This document shows positions 1 through 8,113 of a stretch of 64,000 nucleotides of DNA, piece after piece. The stretch spans positions 1-64,000 of the forward strand of contig NZ_BCTC01000008.1 of assembly GCF_001571085.1 (NCBI RefSeq), read 5' to 3'. This stretch comes from Azohydromonas lata NBRC 102462. Lineage in GTDB: Bacteria; Pseudomonadota; Gammaproteobacteria; Burkholderiales; Burkholderiaceae_C. The notes under the pieces were generated by a model. The model worked only from the letters and a program-made list of their open reading frames with translations, did no database searches and was not told where the DNA came from. Numbering within the stretch: the first letter of the stretch is position 1; every line of letters begins with the position of its first letter. The translations under genes were made by a program, and so were the position numbers.

Positions 1-643
1 GCATTTTTTGAATTTCCTCTAACTCCCGGCGCTTCGCATCGTAGTCAGTTGCGTGATGGTTGAGATGGCGATCTGGAGCCCAGAAATACAAGTACTCATA
101 GCAGTGTCCCTCCGGCGTTGGCGAAATCCGTCTCAACGGACTTTTATATTCGAGATGCGAATTCCCCGGTTTCGGTTCACGGACATAGCCATCCGCGGAC
201 TGCCAAGAGGGGACCGATTGCAGCAAGCGAACCGCAAGGTCGCTTTCGATGAGAAGGCGTGCGCCCTTGTGAGTGCTCTCAAGCCCCACAGCTCTCGCTA
301 GGGTGTCGTCGTTCGGCAGAAATTTTTGAAAATTGTCACGCTCCAATCGTGGCTCGAATTCCAAGACGCCATCAACAATGGCGCCACGCAGAAGCAGCCC
401 CCGGTGCAACAGTTTGAGATATAGCAGCCCAAGTTCCCGCAAGGCGCCTCGCTCATCAGAGCCCCACATAAAAAAACTGTCACTGAACATCATAATTCGG
501 CTACCACTTGCCGAAATCCATTCGTTGTCGACGTTGAGAAATGTGGTGCTGTAGAACTCATTGAGCTTCTCTTTCGCCAAGCCAGGAGATAGCTTGTACA
601 TGGCAGAGATGCCAAGGAGATCCCCGTAAAACGTGTAGCCCAT
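1..643 (-). CDS. Partial protein with nucleotidyl-cyclase-like motifs (3' end beyond window)
   Basis: An open frame of 214 codons starts at ATG 643 and runs off the left edge, so the C-terminus is missing. An AGGGA ribosome site lies five bases upstream of the start. I see three motifs spaced as in class III cyclase-fold domains: GDLLGIS (Asp8, resembling the FxDxxGF metal site), MFSDSFFM (Asp55) and LLRGAIVDG (about 84-92). They are followed by a 'LARAVGLES' segment. Many uncharacterised bacterial proteins with this order sit in accessory islands. Base composition is lower in GC than the rest of the window. It follows an attC-like site and may be a cassette gene. Cyclase activity is only a guess; the family assignment is by eye. 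Confidence 0.6.
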   Translation of the reverse strand, partial: MGYTFYGDLLGISAMYKLSPGLAKEKLNEFYSTTFLNVDNEWISASGSRIMMFSDSFFMWGSDERGALRELGLLYLKLLHRGLLLRGAIVDGVLEFEPRLERDNFQKFLPNDDTLARAVGLESTHKGARLLIESDLAVRLLQSVPSWQSADGYVREPKPGNSHLEYKSPLRRISPTPEGHCYEYLYFWAPDRHLNHHATDYDAKRRELEEIQKM

Positions 644-649
644 AAGGTT

Positions 650-721
650 CCCTAATGTAAAGTCAAGGGGCAGGGCAAAAGTGCGGCTCTTGGCCTGTCC
701 CACTTAAGCGACATGTTATGC
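650..721 (-). repeat. attC-like imperfect palindrome after the DUF1643 gene
   Basis: Read on the minus strand, the segment starts with GCATAAC, which contains the TAA stop of the DUF1643 gene. It continues CGCTTAAG and ends near CATTAGGG. The two halves are roughly complementary (GGGACAGGCC against GCCCTGCCCC). Length about 72 bp, a start box of RYYYAAC type and overlap with the stop codon are typical of integron cassette recombination sites. The far box has ATT rather than the expected GTT, so the site is imperfect. Confidence 0.45.
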
Positions 722-1337
722 ATTTGATAGCAATGATGAGACCGTATCGACCCACTCCACCTGCTTGGTGTGGATTCTCGGCAGAGGATGATAGTAGGCC
801 CACTCAACCCCGTTTTTTCTTATACCAATTGGATTGCTTTCAGAGATTTGGTTGATGGCCTTTCTTGCCAACGCCTCAAGATTGGAATCAACTCCCCATC
901 CATAAATGACAGGCACGCGTTGGCGAAATAGATTTAAAAACTCTTTATGTCTAGATTGATGGAATATTGAATGAGGGATGGAGTTGGCGTTGCTTGATTT
1001 GAGGAATTTGTAAAACTCCTTGCTGCTGGGCTGACGCGCATCGGATAAGTTGAGAATGCGCGCAAAATTTAAGCCCACGTTGTTCATTACTGCCATGATC
1101 TGATCCTGGGTTGGATCGGGGTGGGCTTCACTTGGAGCATTATTGTTATCAATGCCATCTAATGGGTAAGACGAACCGGGGTTCATCATTACAACCATAA
1201 TGTCTGGTTGGTTTAAATTAGTCCCTACTGTTTTTATGTTCAGATACCTGCGGCATTTCAGGCCAGAAAGCTCATAAAAATGGCCGGATATTTCAAATTT
1301 GTTGGCCACGCCACCTCCCAATGGATGCATAACGTGT
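711..1337 (-). mobile_element. Candidate integron-type gene cassette with DUF1643 gene
   Basis: The unit is bounded by 13-bp inverted sequences, acatgttatgcat (711-723) and atgcataacgtgt (1325-1337), which match at 12 of 13 positions. On the minus strand it opens with GTTATGC and closes with GCATAAC. This is the complementarity expected between the first bases of a cassette and the first box of its own attC. It holds one gene with almost no leader. No integrase gene or attI site is visible, so a parent integron would lie outside the window or be lost. Confidence 0.45.
716..1309 (-). CDS. DUF1643-like protein
   Basis: The 197-residue protein has the DUF1643 layout: a strand ending MVVMMNPGSS (38-47), then PDPTQDQ (64-70), a helix leading to ARILNLSDARQP (83-94), and a C-terminal YYHPLPR (172-178). 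The family has no settled function and is often found in phage, plasmid or defence neighbourhoods. I chose GTG 1309 because GGGAGG lies four bases upstream; ATG 1330 in the same frame falls inside the GTTATGC box and has no ribosome site. The TAA stop lies in the GCATAAC box. Codon use is AT-richer than the neighbouring chromosomal genes, which suggests transfer. Confidence 0.75.
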   Translation of the reverse strand: MANKFEISGHFYELSGLKCRRYLNIKTVGTNLNQPDIMVVMMNPGSSYPLDGIDNNNAPSEAHPDPTQDQIMAVMNNVGLNFARILNLSDARQPSSKEFYKFLKSSNANSIPHSIFHQSRHKEFLNLFRQRVPVIYGWGVDSNLEALARKAINQISESNPIGIRKNGVEWAYYHPLPRIHTKQVEWVDTVSSLLSNA

Positions 1338-1400
1338 GAGTTCAGCGGGCCGGAAAAAGCGTAGCTTTTCCGGCCCGCTGGAAAGCAAGGCTGGGAGTGG
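1327..1400 (-). repeat. Strong hairpin and attC-like site before the DUF1643 gene
   Basis: Arms cagcgggccggaaaa (1343-1357) and ttttccggcccgctg (1366-1380) pair perfectly over 15 bp, with GC pairs extending into a three-base loop apart from one bulged A. On the minus strand the hairpin is followed by GAACTCACAC and then GTTATGC (1333 to 1327). This matches the right half of an attC site. The left box is degraded (TCCCAGC rather than RYYYAAC). No T-run follows on either strand, so it is not a good terminator. Confidence 0.5.
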
Positions 1401-2013
1401 CCAGAAACACATTTGGCCCCTAGGATTGCGCAGGCCAAAGAGGCTAGCCAGCCCCGCACCGATTTTCGTAGCGCCGCTCGCCAGAAATGCCAACTGGGCG
1501 GTCGCCCGTAAGCGATATGTCACGCGTGCCACCCCCGGCGAATACCGCAGCGCAGTTCGGAAACGAAACGGACCGATTACTCATGACGCCTGCAACACCC
1601 AACGTTAATTGACCCGCTCGGTAACAGCACACCAATGCGGCCTAAACAACTCAAAGTCCCAATCATCTGTTCCATGGCCCGCCTCGGCAAGGTGGCCAGG
1701 TCGCTTTCCGTTTCGGGTCTGTCTATAGTGCATTAAGCCGCTTAAAAAAACTACGGATGGACAAATGGGCGTTGAATAAGTCACGAAATTCTTTTCCTGC
1801 TTCGCCATTGAACGACAAGCGCGGGCCTCCACGCAAAAGGAAGCCTAGCCGCCAAATTGATCTTCCACCGCCGGTCCAGGCCATCTCCACCCGCCGCCCT
1901 ATGAAACGAATGGCGCCCCCGGGTTGGCCGCCTCGCTGCTTGATGACAGCCCCCGAGAAAACAATATTTCTTTCCGGCACCCCATGCCGACCAATTGACG
2001 CCTCCCGCGCCCC
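1401..2013. other. Gene-poor stretch, possible decayed cassettes
   Basis: No recognisable gene is present. A 46-codon minus frame runs from ATG 1584 to 1444, and short minus frames end at 1605 and 1723; none resembles a known protein. The minus-strand sequence TTAACGTTGGGT at about 1597-1608 overlaps the stop of the frame ending at 1605 and contains a GTTRRRY box. This would fit another cassette boundary, but no symmetrical partner is visible. Confidence 0.3.
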
Positions 2014-2925
2014 TCAGCTCCCGTCGCCCCCCACCGGCCGCTCCTCAAACCACTCCACCAAAAAATCCACCAACGCCCGCGTCTTCGCCGAAAGGTGGCT
2101 ACGCGTAGGAAACACCGCATAGATATCCGCCGAAGGCAGGCTCCACTCCGGCAGCACGACTTGAAGCGCACCAGCCCGCACATGCGCCGCCGCGTCCCAC
2201 AGCGAGCGCATCAAAATCCCGTGCCCCGCCAGCGCCCACCCCAGCGCCGTCTCCCCGTCGTTAGTGCTCAGCGGCCCGCGCACCTTCACGGTTTCCTGCC
2301 GGCTGCCCTGGCTCAAATGCCAGGTGCCGAAGGTTTCGTCGCCCTCGCGAATGAAGATGCACGCGTGCTGCGCCAGGTCGCGTGGCGTGGCCGGCTCGCC
2401 CGCGCGCGCCAGGTAAGCCGGCGCCGCCAGCAGCGCGCGCCGGTTCAGCGCCAGCCGCCGCGCCGTCAGCCGCGCATCGGGCAACTCGCCAAAGCGCACC
2501 TGCAAGTCAAAACCCTGCTCGACCAGGTTGATGGGTTTATCGGCCAGGTGCAGTTGCACTTCCACCTCCGGATAGCGCAGCGCGAAGGCCGACAGGGCAG
2601 GGGCCAAGTGCCGCCTGCCAAACCCCAGCGTGCCGCTCACGCGCAGCAGCCCCTTGGGCTGCGCGCGGCTGCCGGCCACCGTGCGCTCCAGCGTTTCCAG
2701 CTCCTCCAGCACCCGGGCGCCTTCCACCAGATAGGTTTCGCCCTCCGGCGTGAGGCCGATGCGGCGGGTGGTGCGGTGCAGCAGCCGCACGCCCAGGCGC
2801 TGCTCCAGCGCCGCCAGCCGCTTGCTCACGCTCGAAGGCGTCACGCCCAGCTCCTGCGCAGCGGCCGCCAAGCTGCCTTGCTTGACGACCAGGCTGAAGA
2901 AGGTCAGATCAGAGAAGGCATCCAT
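2014..2925 (-). CDS. LysR-family transcriptional regulator
   Basis: The 303-residue protein has the usual LysR length. The N-terminal winged helix-turn-helix covers about residues 5-65 (GSLAAAAQELGVTPSSVSKR, then LTPEGETYL). The C-terminal part is a periplasmic-binding-like effector domain (about 90-295). It is divergent from the Bug binding protein gene with 103 bp between the starts, the usual arrangement for a LysR controlling the adjacent operon. By context it likely responds to the substrate of the 3.0-7.0 kb catabolic genes. The ligand cannot be read from the sequence. Confidence 0.9.
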   Translation of the reverse strand: MDAFSDLTFFSLVVKQGSLAAAAQELGVTPSSVSKRLAALEQRLGVRLLHRTTRRIGLTPEGETYLVEGARVLEELETLERTVAGSRAQPKGLLRVSGTLGFGRRHLAPALSAFALRYPEVEVQLHLADKPINLVEQGFDLQVRFGELPDARLTARRLALNRRALLAAPAYLARAGEPATPRDLAQHACIFIREGDETFGTWHLSQGSRQETVKVRGPLSTNDGETALGWALAGHGILMRSLWDAAAHVRAGALQVVLPEWSLPSADIYAVFPTRSHLSAKTRALVDFLVEWFEERPVGGDGS

Positions 2926-3028
2926 TGGTGAATTTAAAGAACGAAAGAAGTTCAGAAGAAGAAATTATGCGACTTGGGTTCATGGATAGCATCTCCCCAT
3001 CGCTTCCACAAGACACAGGAGACAAGCC
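2926..3028. promoter_or_regulatory. Divergent LysR/operon control region
   Basis: A 103-bp intergenic region separates the LysR start and the Bug gene start. It is AT-richer than its flanks, with runs such as gaagaagaaattatg. An AGGAG ribosome site lies seven bases before ATG 3029. LysR proteins normally bind such shared regions; I could not single out a convincing T-N11-A box. Confidence 0.5.
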
Positions 3029-3997
3029 ATGCAACGCCGAAGCGCGCTCGCCGCCCTGGCCGCACTGTCTGCGCTGGCCGCCACCGCGGCCCAAGCGCAG
3101 ACCTACCCGGAGCGGGCCATCAAGCTCGTCGTCCCTTATGCGCCCGGCGGCAGCGCCGACATCGCCGCGCGGCTGATCTCCGACGAATGGGCCAAGGCGC
3201 TGGGCGGCACGGTGTTCATCGAGAACAAGGCCGGCGCCGGCGGCAACCTGGGCGTGGACGCGGTATCTAAATCCAAGGCCGACGGCTACACCATCGGCCT
3301 GCAGACCGTGTCGCTGGCCATCAACCCGGCGCTCTTCCCCAAGATGCCCTACGACACGCTCAAGGACCTGGCGCCCATAGGCCTGGTGGCCAGCTCCCAG
3401 CACGTGCTGGTGGTCAACAACAACCTGCCCGCCAAGGACGTGAAGGCGCTGCTGGCGCTGCTCAAGGCGCAGCCGGGCAAGCTCACCTACGGCTCGGCCG
3501 GCCCGGGCAGCACCTTCCACATGGCCGCCGAGCTGTTCAAGGGTGTCTCCGGCACGGCCATCACCCACATTCCCTACCGCGGCGGCGGCCCGGCCCTGGC
3601 CGACACCATCGGCGGCCAGGTGGACATGAGCTTTCCCGTGCTCTCCGCCGCGCAGCAGCAAGTCCAGACCGGCAAGCTGCGCGCGCTGGGCGTGACGGGG
3701 GCGAAACGCTCGCCCCTCATGCCCAACGTGCCCACCATCGCCGAGGCCGGCCTGCCCAACTACGCCTTCGAGACCTGGTTCATGGTCTTCGCGCCCGCCG
3801 GCACGCCGCAGCCCGTCATTGAGAAGCTCAACGCCTCGCTGGGCAAGGCGCTGGCTTCGCCCGCCCTCAAGGAGCGCATGACGCGCGAGGGCTACGACCC
3901 CACGCCGTCCACGCCGGCCGAGGCCCGCGCCCGGCTGGAAAAAGAAATGCCGCAGTGGGCCAAGCTGGTCAAGGAACGCGGCATCACCGCGGAGTGA
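3029..3997 (+). CDS. Bug-family tripartite tricarboxylate transporter substrate-binding protein
   Basis: The 322-residue protein begins with a Sec signal peptide ([16 protein letters not shown], cleavage probably after AQA near residue 23). It continues with the TctC/Bug hallmark [20 protein letters not shown] and a mid-domain ending [19 protein letters not shown]. Bug proteins are periplasmic receptors for carboxylates and many are orphans without TctA/TctB partners; none is in this window. The gene opens a run on the plus strand with the hydrolase and LeuCD-like genes, suggesting its ligand is the acid those enzymes handle. Confidence 0.9.
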   Translation: MQRRSALAALAALSALAATAAQAQTYPERAIKLVVPYAPGGSADIAARLISDEWAKALGGTVFIENKAGAGGNLGVDAVSKSKADGYTIGLQTVSLAINPALFPKMPYDTLKDLAPIGLVASSQHVLVVNNNLPAKDVKALLALLKAQPGKLTYGSAGPGSTFHMAAELFKGVSGTAITHIPYRGGGPALADTIGGQVDMSFPVLSAAQQQVQTGKLRALGVTGAKRSPLMPNVPTIAEAGLPNYAFETWFMVFAPAGTPQPVIEKLNASLGKALASPALKERMTREGYDPTPSTPAEARARLEKEMPQWAKLVKERGITAE

Positions 3998-4005
3998 ACA
4001 GCGCC

Positions 4006-4917
4006 ATGAGCGACGCCCCACTGTTCCCCGGCTTCCAGGCCCGCGACGTCGAAACCGACGCCGGCATGACCATCCACGCCCTCACCGGCGGCGAGGGCCC
4101 ACCGCTGCTGCTGCTGCACGGCCACCCGCAGACGCACGCCATCTGGCACCGGGTGGCGCCCGCGCTGGCGCAGCGCTTCACCCTGGTGCTGGCCGACCTG
4201 CGCGGCTATGGCGACTCCTGTAAACCCGCGGGCGACGCGGACCACGGCAACTACGCCAAGCGTGTGATGGCGCGCGACGTGCTGCGGCTGATGCAGGCCC
4301 TGGGCCACGACCGCTTTGCCGTGCTGGCCCACGACCGCGGCGCCCGCGTGGCCCACCGCCTCGCGGCCGACCACCCGCAGGCCGTGTCGCGCCTGGCGCT
4401 GCTGGACATCGCGCCCACGCTGGCCATGTACGAGCAGACGAGTGAAACCTTCGCACGCGCCTACTGGCACTGGTTCTTCCTGATCCAGCCCGCGCCGCTG
4501 CCGGAGCGGCTCATCGAAGCCGACCCCACCGCCTACCTGCGCGACGTGATGGGCCGCCGCAGCGCGGGCCTGGCCCCCTTCGACCCCCGCGCCCTGGCCG
4601 AGTACGCCCGCTGCCTCGCGCTGCCCGGCGCCGCCCACGGCCTGTGCGAGGACTACCGCGCCGCCGCCGGCATCGACCTGGCCCACGACCGCGCCGACCG
4701 CGACGCCGGCCGCCGCCTGCCCATGCCGCTGCTGGCGCTGTGGGGCGAGCAGGGCGTGGTGCACCGCTGCTTCCAGCCGCTCGCCGAGTGGCGCCGCGTG
4801 GCCGCCGACGTGCGCGGCCAGCCGCTGCCCTGCGGCCACTACATCCCCGAAGAGGCCCCCGAGGCGCTGCTCGCGCACGCGCTGCCTTTCCTGTCCGAAC
4901 CTTCCGAAGACCGCTGA
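4006..4917 (+). CDS. Alpha/beta hydrolase, fluoroacetate/haloacetate dehalogenase type
   Basis: The 303-residue alpha/beta hydrolase matches the fluoroacetate dehalogenase family in length and residues. I count the HGHPQTH oxyanion loop (38-44), nucleophile Asp110 in AHDRGARVAHR with Arg111 and Arg114, Asp134 in LLDIAP, His155-Trp156 in YWHW, Tyr217, and catalytic His278 in CGHYI. In the Rhodopseudomonas enzyme, as I recall it, the corresponding residues are Asp110, Arg111, Arg114, Asp134, His155, Trp156, Tyr219 and His280. His155/Trp156/Tyr form the halide pocket. ATG 4006 is chosen because it follows the Bug stop by eight bases. An epoxide hydrolase role is less likely given the YWHW pocket. 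The true substrate in this operon is unknown. Confidence 0.85.
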   Translation: MSDAPLFPGFQARDVETDAGMTIHALTGGEGPPLLLLHGHPQTHAIWHRVAPALAQRFTLVLADLRGYGDSCKPAGDADHGNYAKRVMARDVLRLMQALGHDRFAVLAHDRGARVAHRLAADHPQAVSRLALLDIAPTLAMYEQTSETFARAYWHWFFLIQPAPLPERLIEADPTAYLRDVMGRRSAGLAPFDPRALAEYARCLALPGAAHGLCEDYRAAAGIDLAHDRADRDAGRRLPMPLLALWGEQGVVHRCFQPLAEWRRVAADVRGQPLPCGHYIPEEAPEALLAHALPFLSEPSEDR

Positions 4918-4938
4918 GCCCCGACGGGCTTGTAAACC

Positions 4939-6357
4939 ATGACTTCCAAAACGCTCTACGCCAAGCTGGTCGAGTCGCACACCGTCGCCATCCTGGACGA
5001 GCAGAACGTGCTGCTGTTCTGCGACCTGCACCTGATGAACGAATACACCAGCCCGCAGGCCTTCGCCGGGCTGCACGCCGCCGGCCGCGACGTGCCCGTG
5101 CCCGGCCAGAACGTGGCGGTGGTGAGCCACATCATCCCCACGCACCCGGTGGCTGAACGCGTCATTGCCGACCCGGCCTCCGCGCTGCAGGCCAGCAACC
5201 TCAAGCGCAATTGCGAGCGCCACGGCATCCCGCTGTTCGACACCAACGACCGCCTGCAGGGCATAGAGCACGTCGTGTCGCCGGAGCACGGGATGATCCG
5301 TCCCGGCATGGTCGTGATCTGCGGCGACAGCCACACCACCACCTATGGCGCGCTGGGCGCGCTGGGCTTCGGCATAGGCACCTCGGAGGTGGAGCACGTG
5401 CTGGCCACGCAGACGCTGGTCTACCGGCTGGCGTTGTCCATGCGCATACGCGTGGACGGCGAGCTGCCCGCGGGCGCCACGGCCAAGGACCTGATCCTGA
5501 TGATCATCGGCCGCATCGGCGCCCAGGGCGCGCGCGGCTACGTGGTGGAGTTCTGCGGCAGCGCCATTGACGCGCTGTCCGTCGAGGCCCGCTTCACGCT
5601 GTGCAACATGGCCGTGGAAGCCGGCGCGCGCGGCGCGCTGGTTGCACCGGACGACGCGGCCATCGCCTACGTGCTGCAGCGCGCGGGCGACATCACCGGC
5701 GCCGTGCGCGAGGCGGCCCTGGCGCACTGGCGCACGCTGCACAGCGACGCCGACGCGCGCTTCGACGCCGAGCACCGCTTCCATGCCGGCGAGGTCGCGC
5801 CGCACGTCACCTGGGGCACCAGCCCCGACCAGGTCATCCCCGTGGATGGCCGCGTGCCCAACCCCGAGCGGCTCCCGGCAGGTGCCGAGCGCGGCAGCGC
5901 CGAGCAGGCGCTGCGCTACGTGGCGCTGTCACCGGACGCGCCGCTGGAGGGCACGCCCGTTCAGCACGTCTTCATCGGCTCCTGCACCAACGGCCGCATC
6001 GAGGATTTGAGGGCGGTGGCCGACGTGGTGCGCGGCCGCCGCGTGGCGCCGGGCGTGCGGGCCATGGTCGTCCCGGGCTCGGGCGCGGTGATGGCGCAGG
6101 CCGAAGGCGAGGGCATCGCGGCGCTGCTCACCGCCGCCGGCTTCGAGTGGCGCAAGCCCGGCTGCTCCATGTGCCTGGCCATGAACGACGACGTGCTGGC
6201 GCCCGGCGTGCGCTGCGCCTCCACCACCAACCGCAATTTCGAAGGACGCCAGGGCCGCGGCGCCATCACCCACCTGATGAGCCCCGCCATGGCGGCGGCC
6301 GCCGCCGTCACCGGCGCCATCACCGACGTCCGCAAGCTGGAGCGCCTCCATGGCTGA
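4939..6357 (+). CDS. LeuC-type aconitase-family dehydratase, large subunit (paralogue)
   Basis: The 472-residue protein has the three cluster cysteines of the aconitase superfamily: Cys349 in GSCTNGR, and Cys409 and Cys412 in GCSMCLAMN. It also has ICGDSHTTTYGALG (128-140). Classical LeuC has RHLVHEVTSPQAF and DHNVPT near the N-terminus; here the matching segments read LHLMNEYTSPQAF and SHIIPTHP. This suggests a substrate other than 3-isopropylmalate, such as a methylated or unsaturated dicarboxylate (citraconate or dimethylmalate hydratase type). It sits between a hydrolase and a LeuD-like gene, not among leucine genes. The exact substrate is inference. Confidence 0.85.
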   Translation: MTSKTLYAKLVESHTVAILDEQNVLLFCDLHLMNEYTSPQAFAGLHAAGRDVPVPGQNVAVVSHIIPTHPVAERVIADPASALQASNLKRNCERHGIPLFDTNDRLQGIEHVVSPEHGMIRPGMVVICGDSHTTTYGALGALGFGIGTSEVEHVLATQTLVYRLALSMRIRVDGELPAGATAKDLILMIIGRIGAQGARGYVVEFCGSAIDALSVEARFTLCNMAVEAGARGALVAPDDAAIAYVLQRAGDITGAVREAALAHWRTLHSDADARFDAEHRFHAGEVAPHVTWGTSPDQVIPVDGRVPNPERLPAGAERGSAEQALRYVALSPDAPLEGTPVQHVFIGSCTNGRIEDLRAVADVVRGRRVAPGVRAMVVPGSGAVMAQAEGEGIAALLTAAGFEWRKPGCSMCLAMNDDVLAPGVRCASTTNRNFEGRQGRGAITHLMSPAMAAAAAVTGAITDVRKLERLHG

Positions 6358-6994
6358 CCAACACCTCATCGAAGGCCGCGCCGCGGCGCTGCGCATCGAA
6401 AACCTGGACACCGACCAGATCATGCCCAAGCAGTTCCTGCGCGGCATCGACAAGGCGGGCCTGGCCGCCGGCCTGCTGTACGACCTGCGCCGCGACGCCC
6501 AGGGGCGCGAGCGGCCGGCCTTCGTCCTGAACCGGCCGGACTACGCGGGCGCCTCCATCCTGGTAGGCGGCGCCAACTTCGGCTGCGGCTCCAGCCGCGA
6601 GCACGCCGTGTGGGGCCTGCAGCAGTTCGGCATACGCGCCGTGATCGCGCCCAGCTTCGGCGAGATCTTCTATTCCAACGCCATGAACAACGGCCTGCTG
6701 CTGGCCATGTTGCCGGCGCAGGACGTCGCCGCCCTCATGGCCGATGCGGACGACCCGTCGCGCAACGCCGTGCGCATCGACCTGGAAACCATGACGGTGC
6801 GCAGCGCCGGCGTGCACGCCGGCTTCAGCCTCTCCGCGCGCCACCGCCGCATGCTCATGGAGGGGCTGGACGTGATCGGCCTTACGCTCACGCAGCGTGC
6901 CCAGATCGAGCAGTTCGCCCGCCGCCATTGGGACGCGCATCCGTGGCTGCAGGACGTGGCGCTCAAGACGCGCCAGGCGCTGCCGGCCGGCTGA
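6350..6994 (+). CDS. LeuD-type aconitase-family dehydratase, small subunit (paralogue)
   Basis: The 214-residue small subunit has NLDTDQIMPKQFLRGI near the N-terminus and the GGANFGCGSSREHAVWGL signature (about 65-82), where the loop closes over the substrate in the swivelling domain. It overlaps the large-subunit gene by eight bases and has a GGAG site just inside that gene, so translation is probably coupled. LeuD of leucine synthesis is of similar length. The partner's altered N-terminal motifs and the catabolic context argue for a different hydroxy-acid. Both subunits would form one cytosolic [4Fe-4S] enzyme. Confidence 0.85.
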   Translation: MADQHLIEGRAAALRIENLDTDQIMPKQFLRGIDKAGLAAGLLYDLRRDAQGRERPAFVLNRPDYAGASILVGGANFGCGSSREHAVWGLQQFGIRAVIAPSFGEIFYSNAMNNGLLLAMLPAQDVAALMADADDPSRNAVRIDLETMTVRSAGVHAGFSLSARHRRMLMEGLDVIGLTLTQRAQIEQFARRHWDAHPWLQDVALKTRQALPAG

Positions 6995-7090
6995 GCCGCG
7001 GCCGTGGCGCCCGCGGGCCCCGCGCCGGCCGTGTGGCCGCCGCTTGCGCGCTGCGTCAGGCCCTCTGTGCGGCCGGTTCGCGGGCCAGTT

Positions 7091-8113
7091 TCAAGCCAGC
7101 TCGACCGGCGAGACCAGGATGCGCCTGTACCGCTCCATCATGGCCGGGTCGCTCAAACCTAACCAGCGCGCCACCTCCGTGGCCGGCTTGCCCTTGCGCA
7201 ACTGGCGCAGCGCGAAGGTGTGGCGCAGCTTGTAGCTGCCGCCTTCCACGTCCTCTATGCCCGCGGCCAGCAGCACGGTGCGCGCGGCCGTGTACTGCGC
7301 GACCTTGCCCCAGGCCTTGCCGCTGGTCTTGGTGGAGGGAAAGCACATGGGCCCCGGGATGCGCTGCTGGCTGCGCACCTGCAGCCACGCCGCCAGCAGC
7401 CGCGCCGCCCAAGGCGCCATGGGCGTCTCGCGCGCGGGGGAGTTGCCGTTGCCGGGCAGCCGCAGCTTCCAGGGCAGCCCGGCCACGGGGCCGCCCTCGC
7501 AAATGACGCCCTCCAGCGTGAGCGCGCGCACGTCGCCCGGCGTCAGGCCCGCGCCCAACATCAGCGCCACGGAGGCGCGGTTGCGCAAGTCCTGCCAATA
7601 GCTGGCGCCACCGCCGAGCGGGCGGCTGTCGCAGAGGTAGACCACGAGCCGCTTGGCCTCGGTGGCGCTGAGCACGTCCGGCAGCGGGTCGCGCCCGTGC
7701 GAGCCGGCAAAGCGCACTTCGGCGCGCGAGGCGATCAGCTCGGTGGCGGCGCGGTTCACGGGCGCGCCGCGCGTGAGGCGCCGGTGCTCCATGACGCGCT
7801 CCACCAGCCGCAGCAGCCGCAGCGCGTAGCGGGCGCTGAGCTCGTCGAAGCCGCCGCGCGAGGCGATGTAGGCGTCCAGGTCCGCGGCCGTGATCTCGTC
7901 CAGCGCGATGCCGCGGCCCACGCACCACTGCGCCAGGGCCGTCCACATCGCCTCGTACACCGAGGCCGAGGAGTCGCGCCGCACCTGTCCGGCCTGCTGG
8001 CTGGCGCGCAGCCAGCCGTGCAGCGCGCGCTGGAACTCCAGCGCGCCTGCGCTCTGCGGCGCGTCCTCGAACAGGTCCAGGTTCATCGTGGGCCGTGCAA
8101 GGGATTGGTTCAT
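7091..8113 (-). CDS. Tyrosine-recombinase-like protein with degraded active site
   Basis: The 340-residue protein has the two-part layout of tyrosine recombinases: a helical core-binding domain (about 25-125) and a catalytic domain (about 150-330). Aligned by eye to XerC/D, the first catalytic Arg position reads Thr (GAGLTPGDVRAL), the H-x-x-R motif reads YKLR (294-297, His lost, Arg297 kept), and the LGH motif reads LGL. Tyr329 is at the nucleophile position. Recombination therefore looks impaired but DNA binding could remain. No attachment site or prophage genes adjoin it. A second degenerate recombinase-like gene lies 3 kb away on the same strand. Confidence 0.75.
   Translation of the reverse strand: MNQSLARPTMNLDLFEDAPQSAGALEFQRALHGWLRASQQAGQVRRDSSASVYEAMWTALAQWCVGRGIALDEITAADLDAYIASRGGFDELSARYALRLLRLVERVMEHRRLTRGAPVNRAATELIASRAEVRFAGSHGRDPLPDVLSATEAKRLVVYLCDSRPLGGGASYWQDLRNRASVALMLGAGLTPGDVRALTLEGVICEGGPVAGLPWKLRLPGNGNSPARETPMAPWAARLLAAWLQVRSQQRIPGPMCFPSTKTSGKAWGKVAQYTAARTVLLAAGIEDVEGGSYKLRHTFALRQLRKGKPATEVARWLGLSDPAMMERYRRILVSPVELA

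Noticed and set aside
3892..5805. A 637-codon minus frame opposite the hydrolase and LeuC-like genes
   Set aside because: It is antisense to two well-supported genes and has typical shadow composition.
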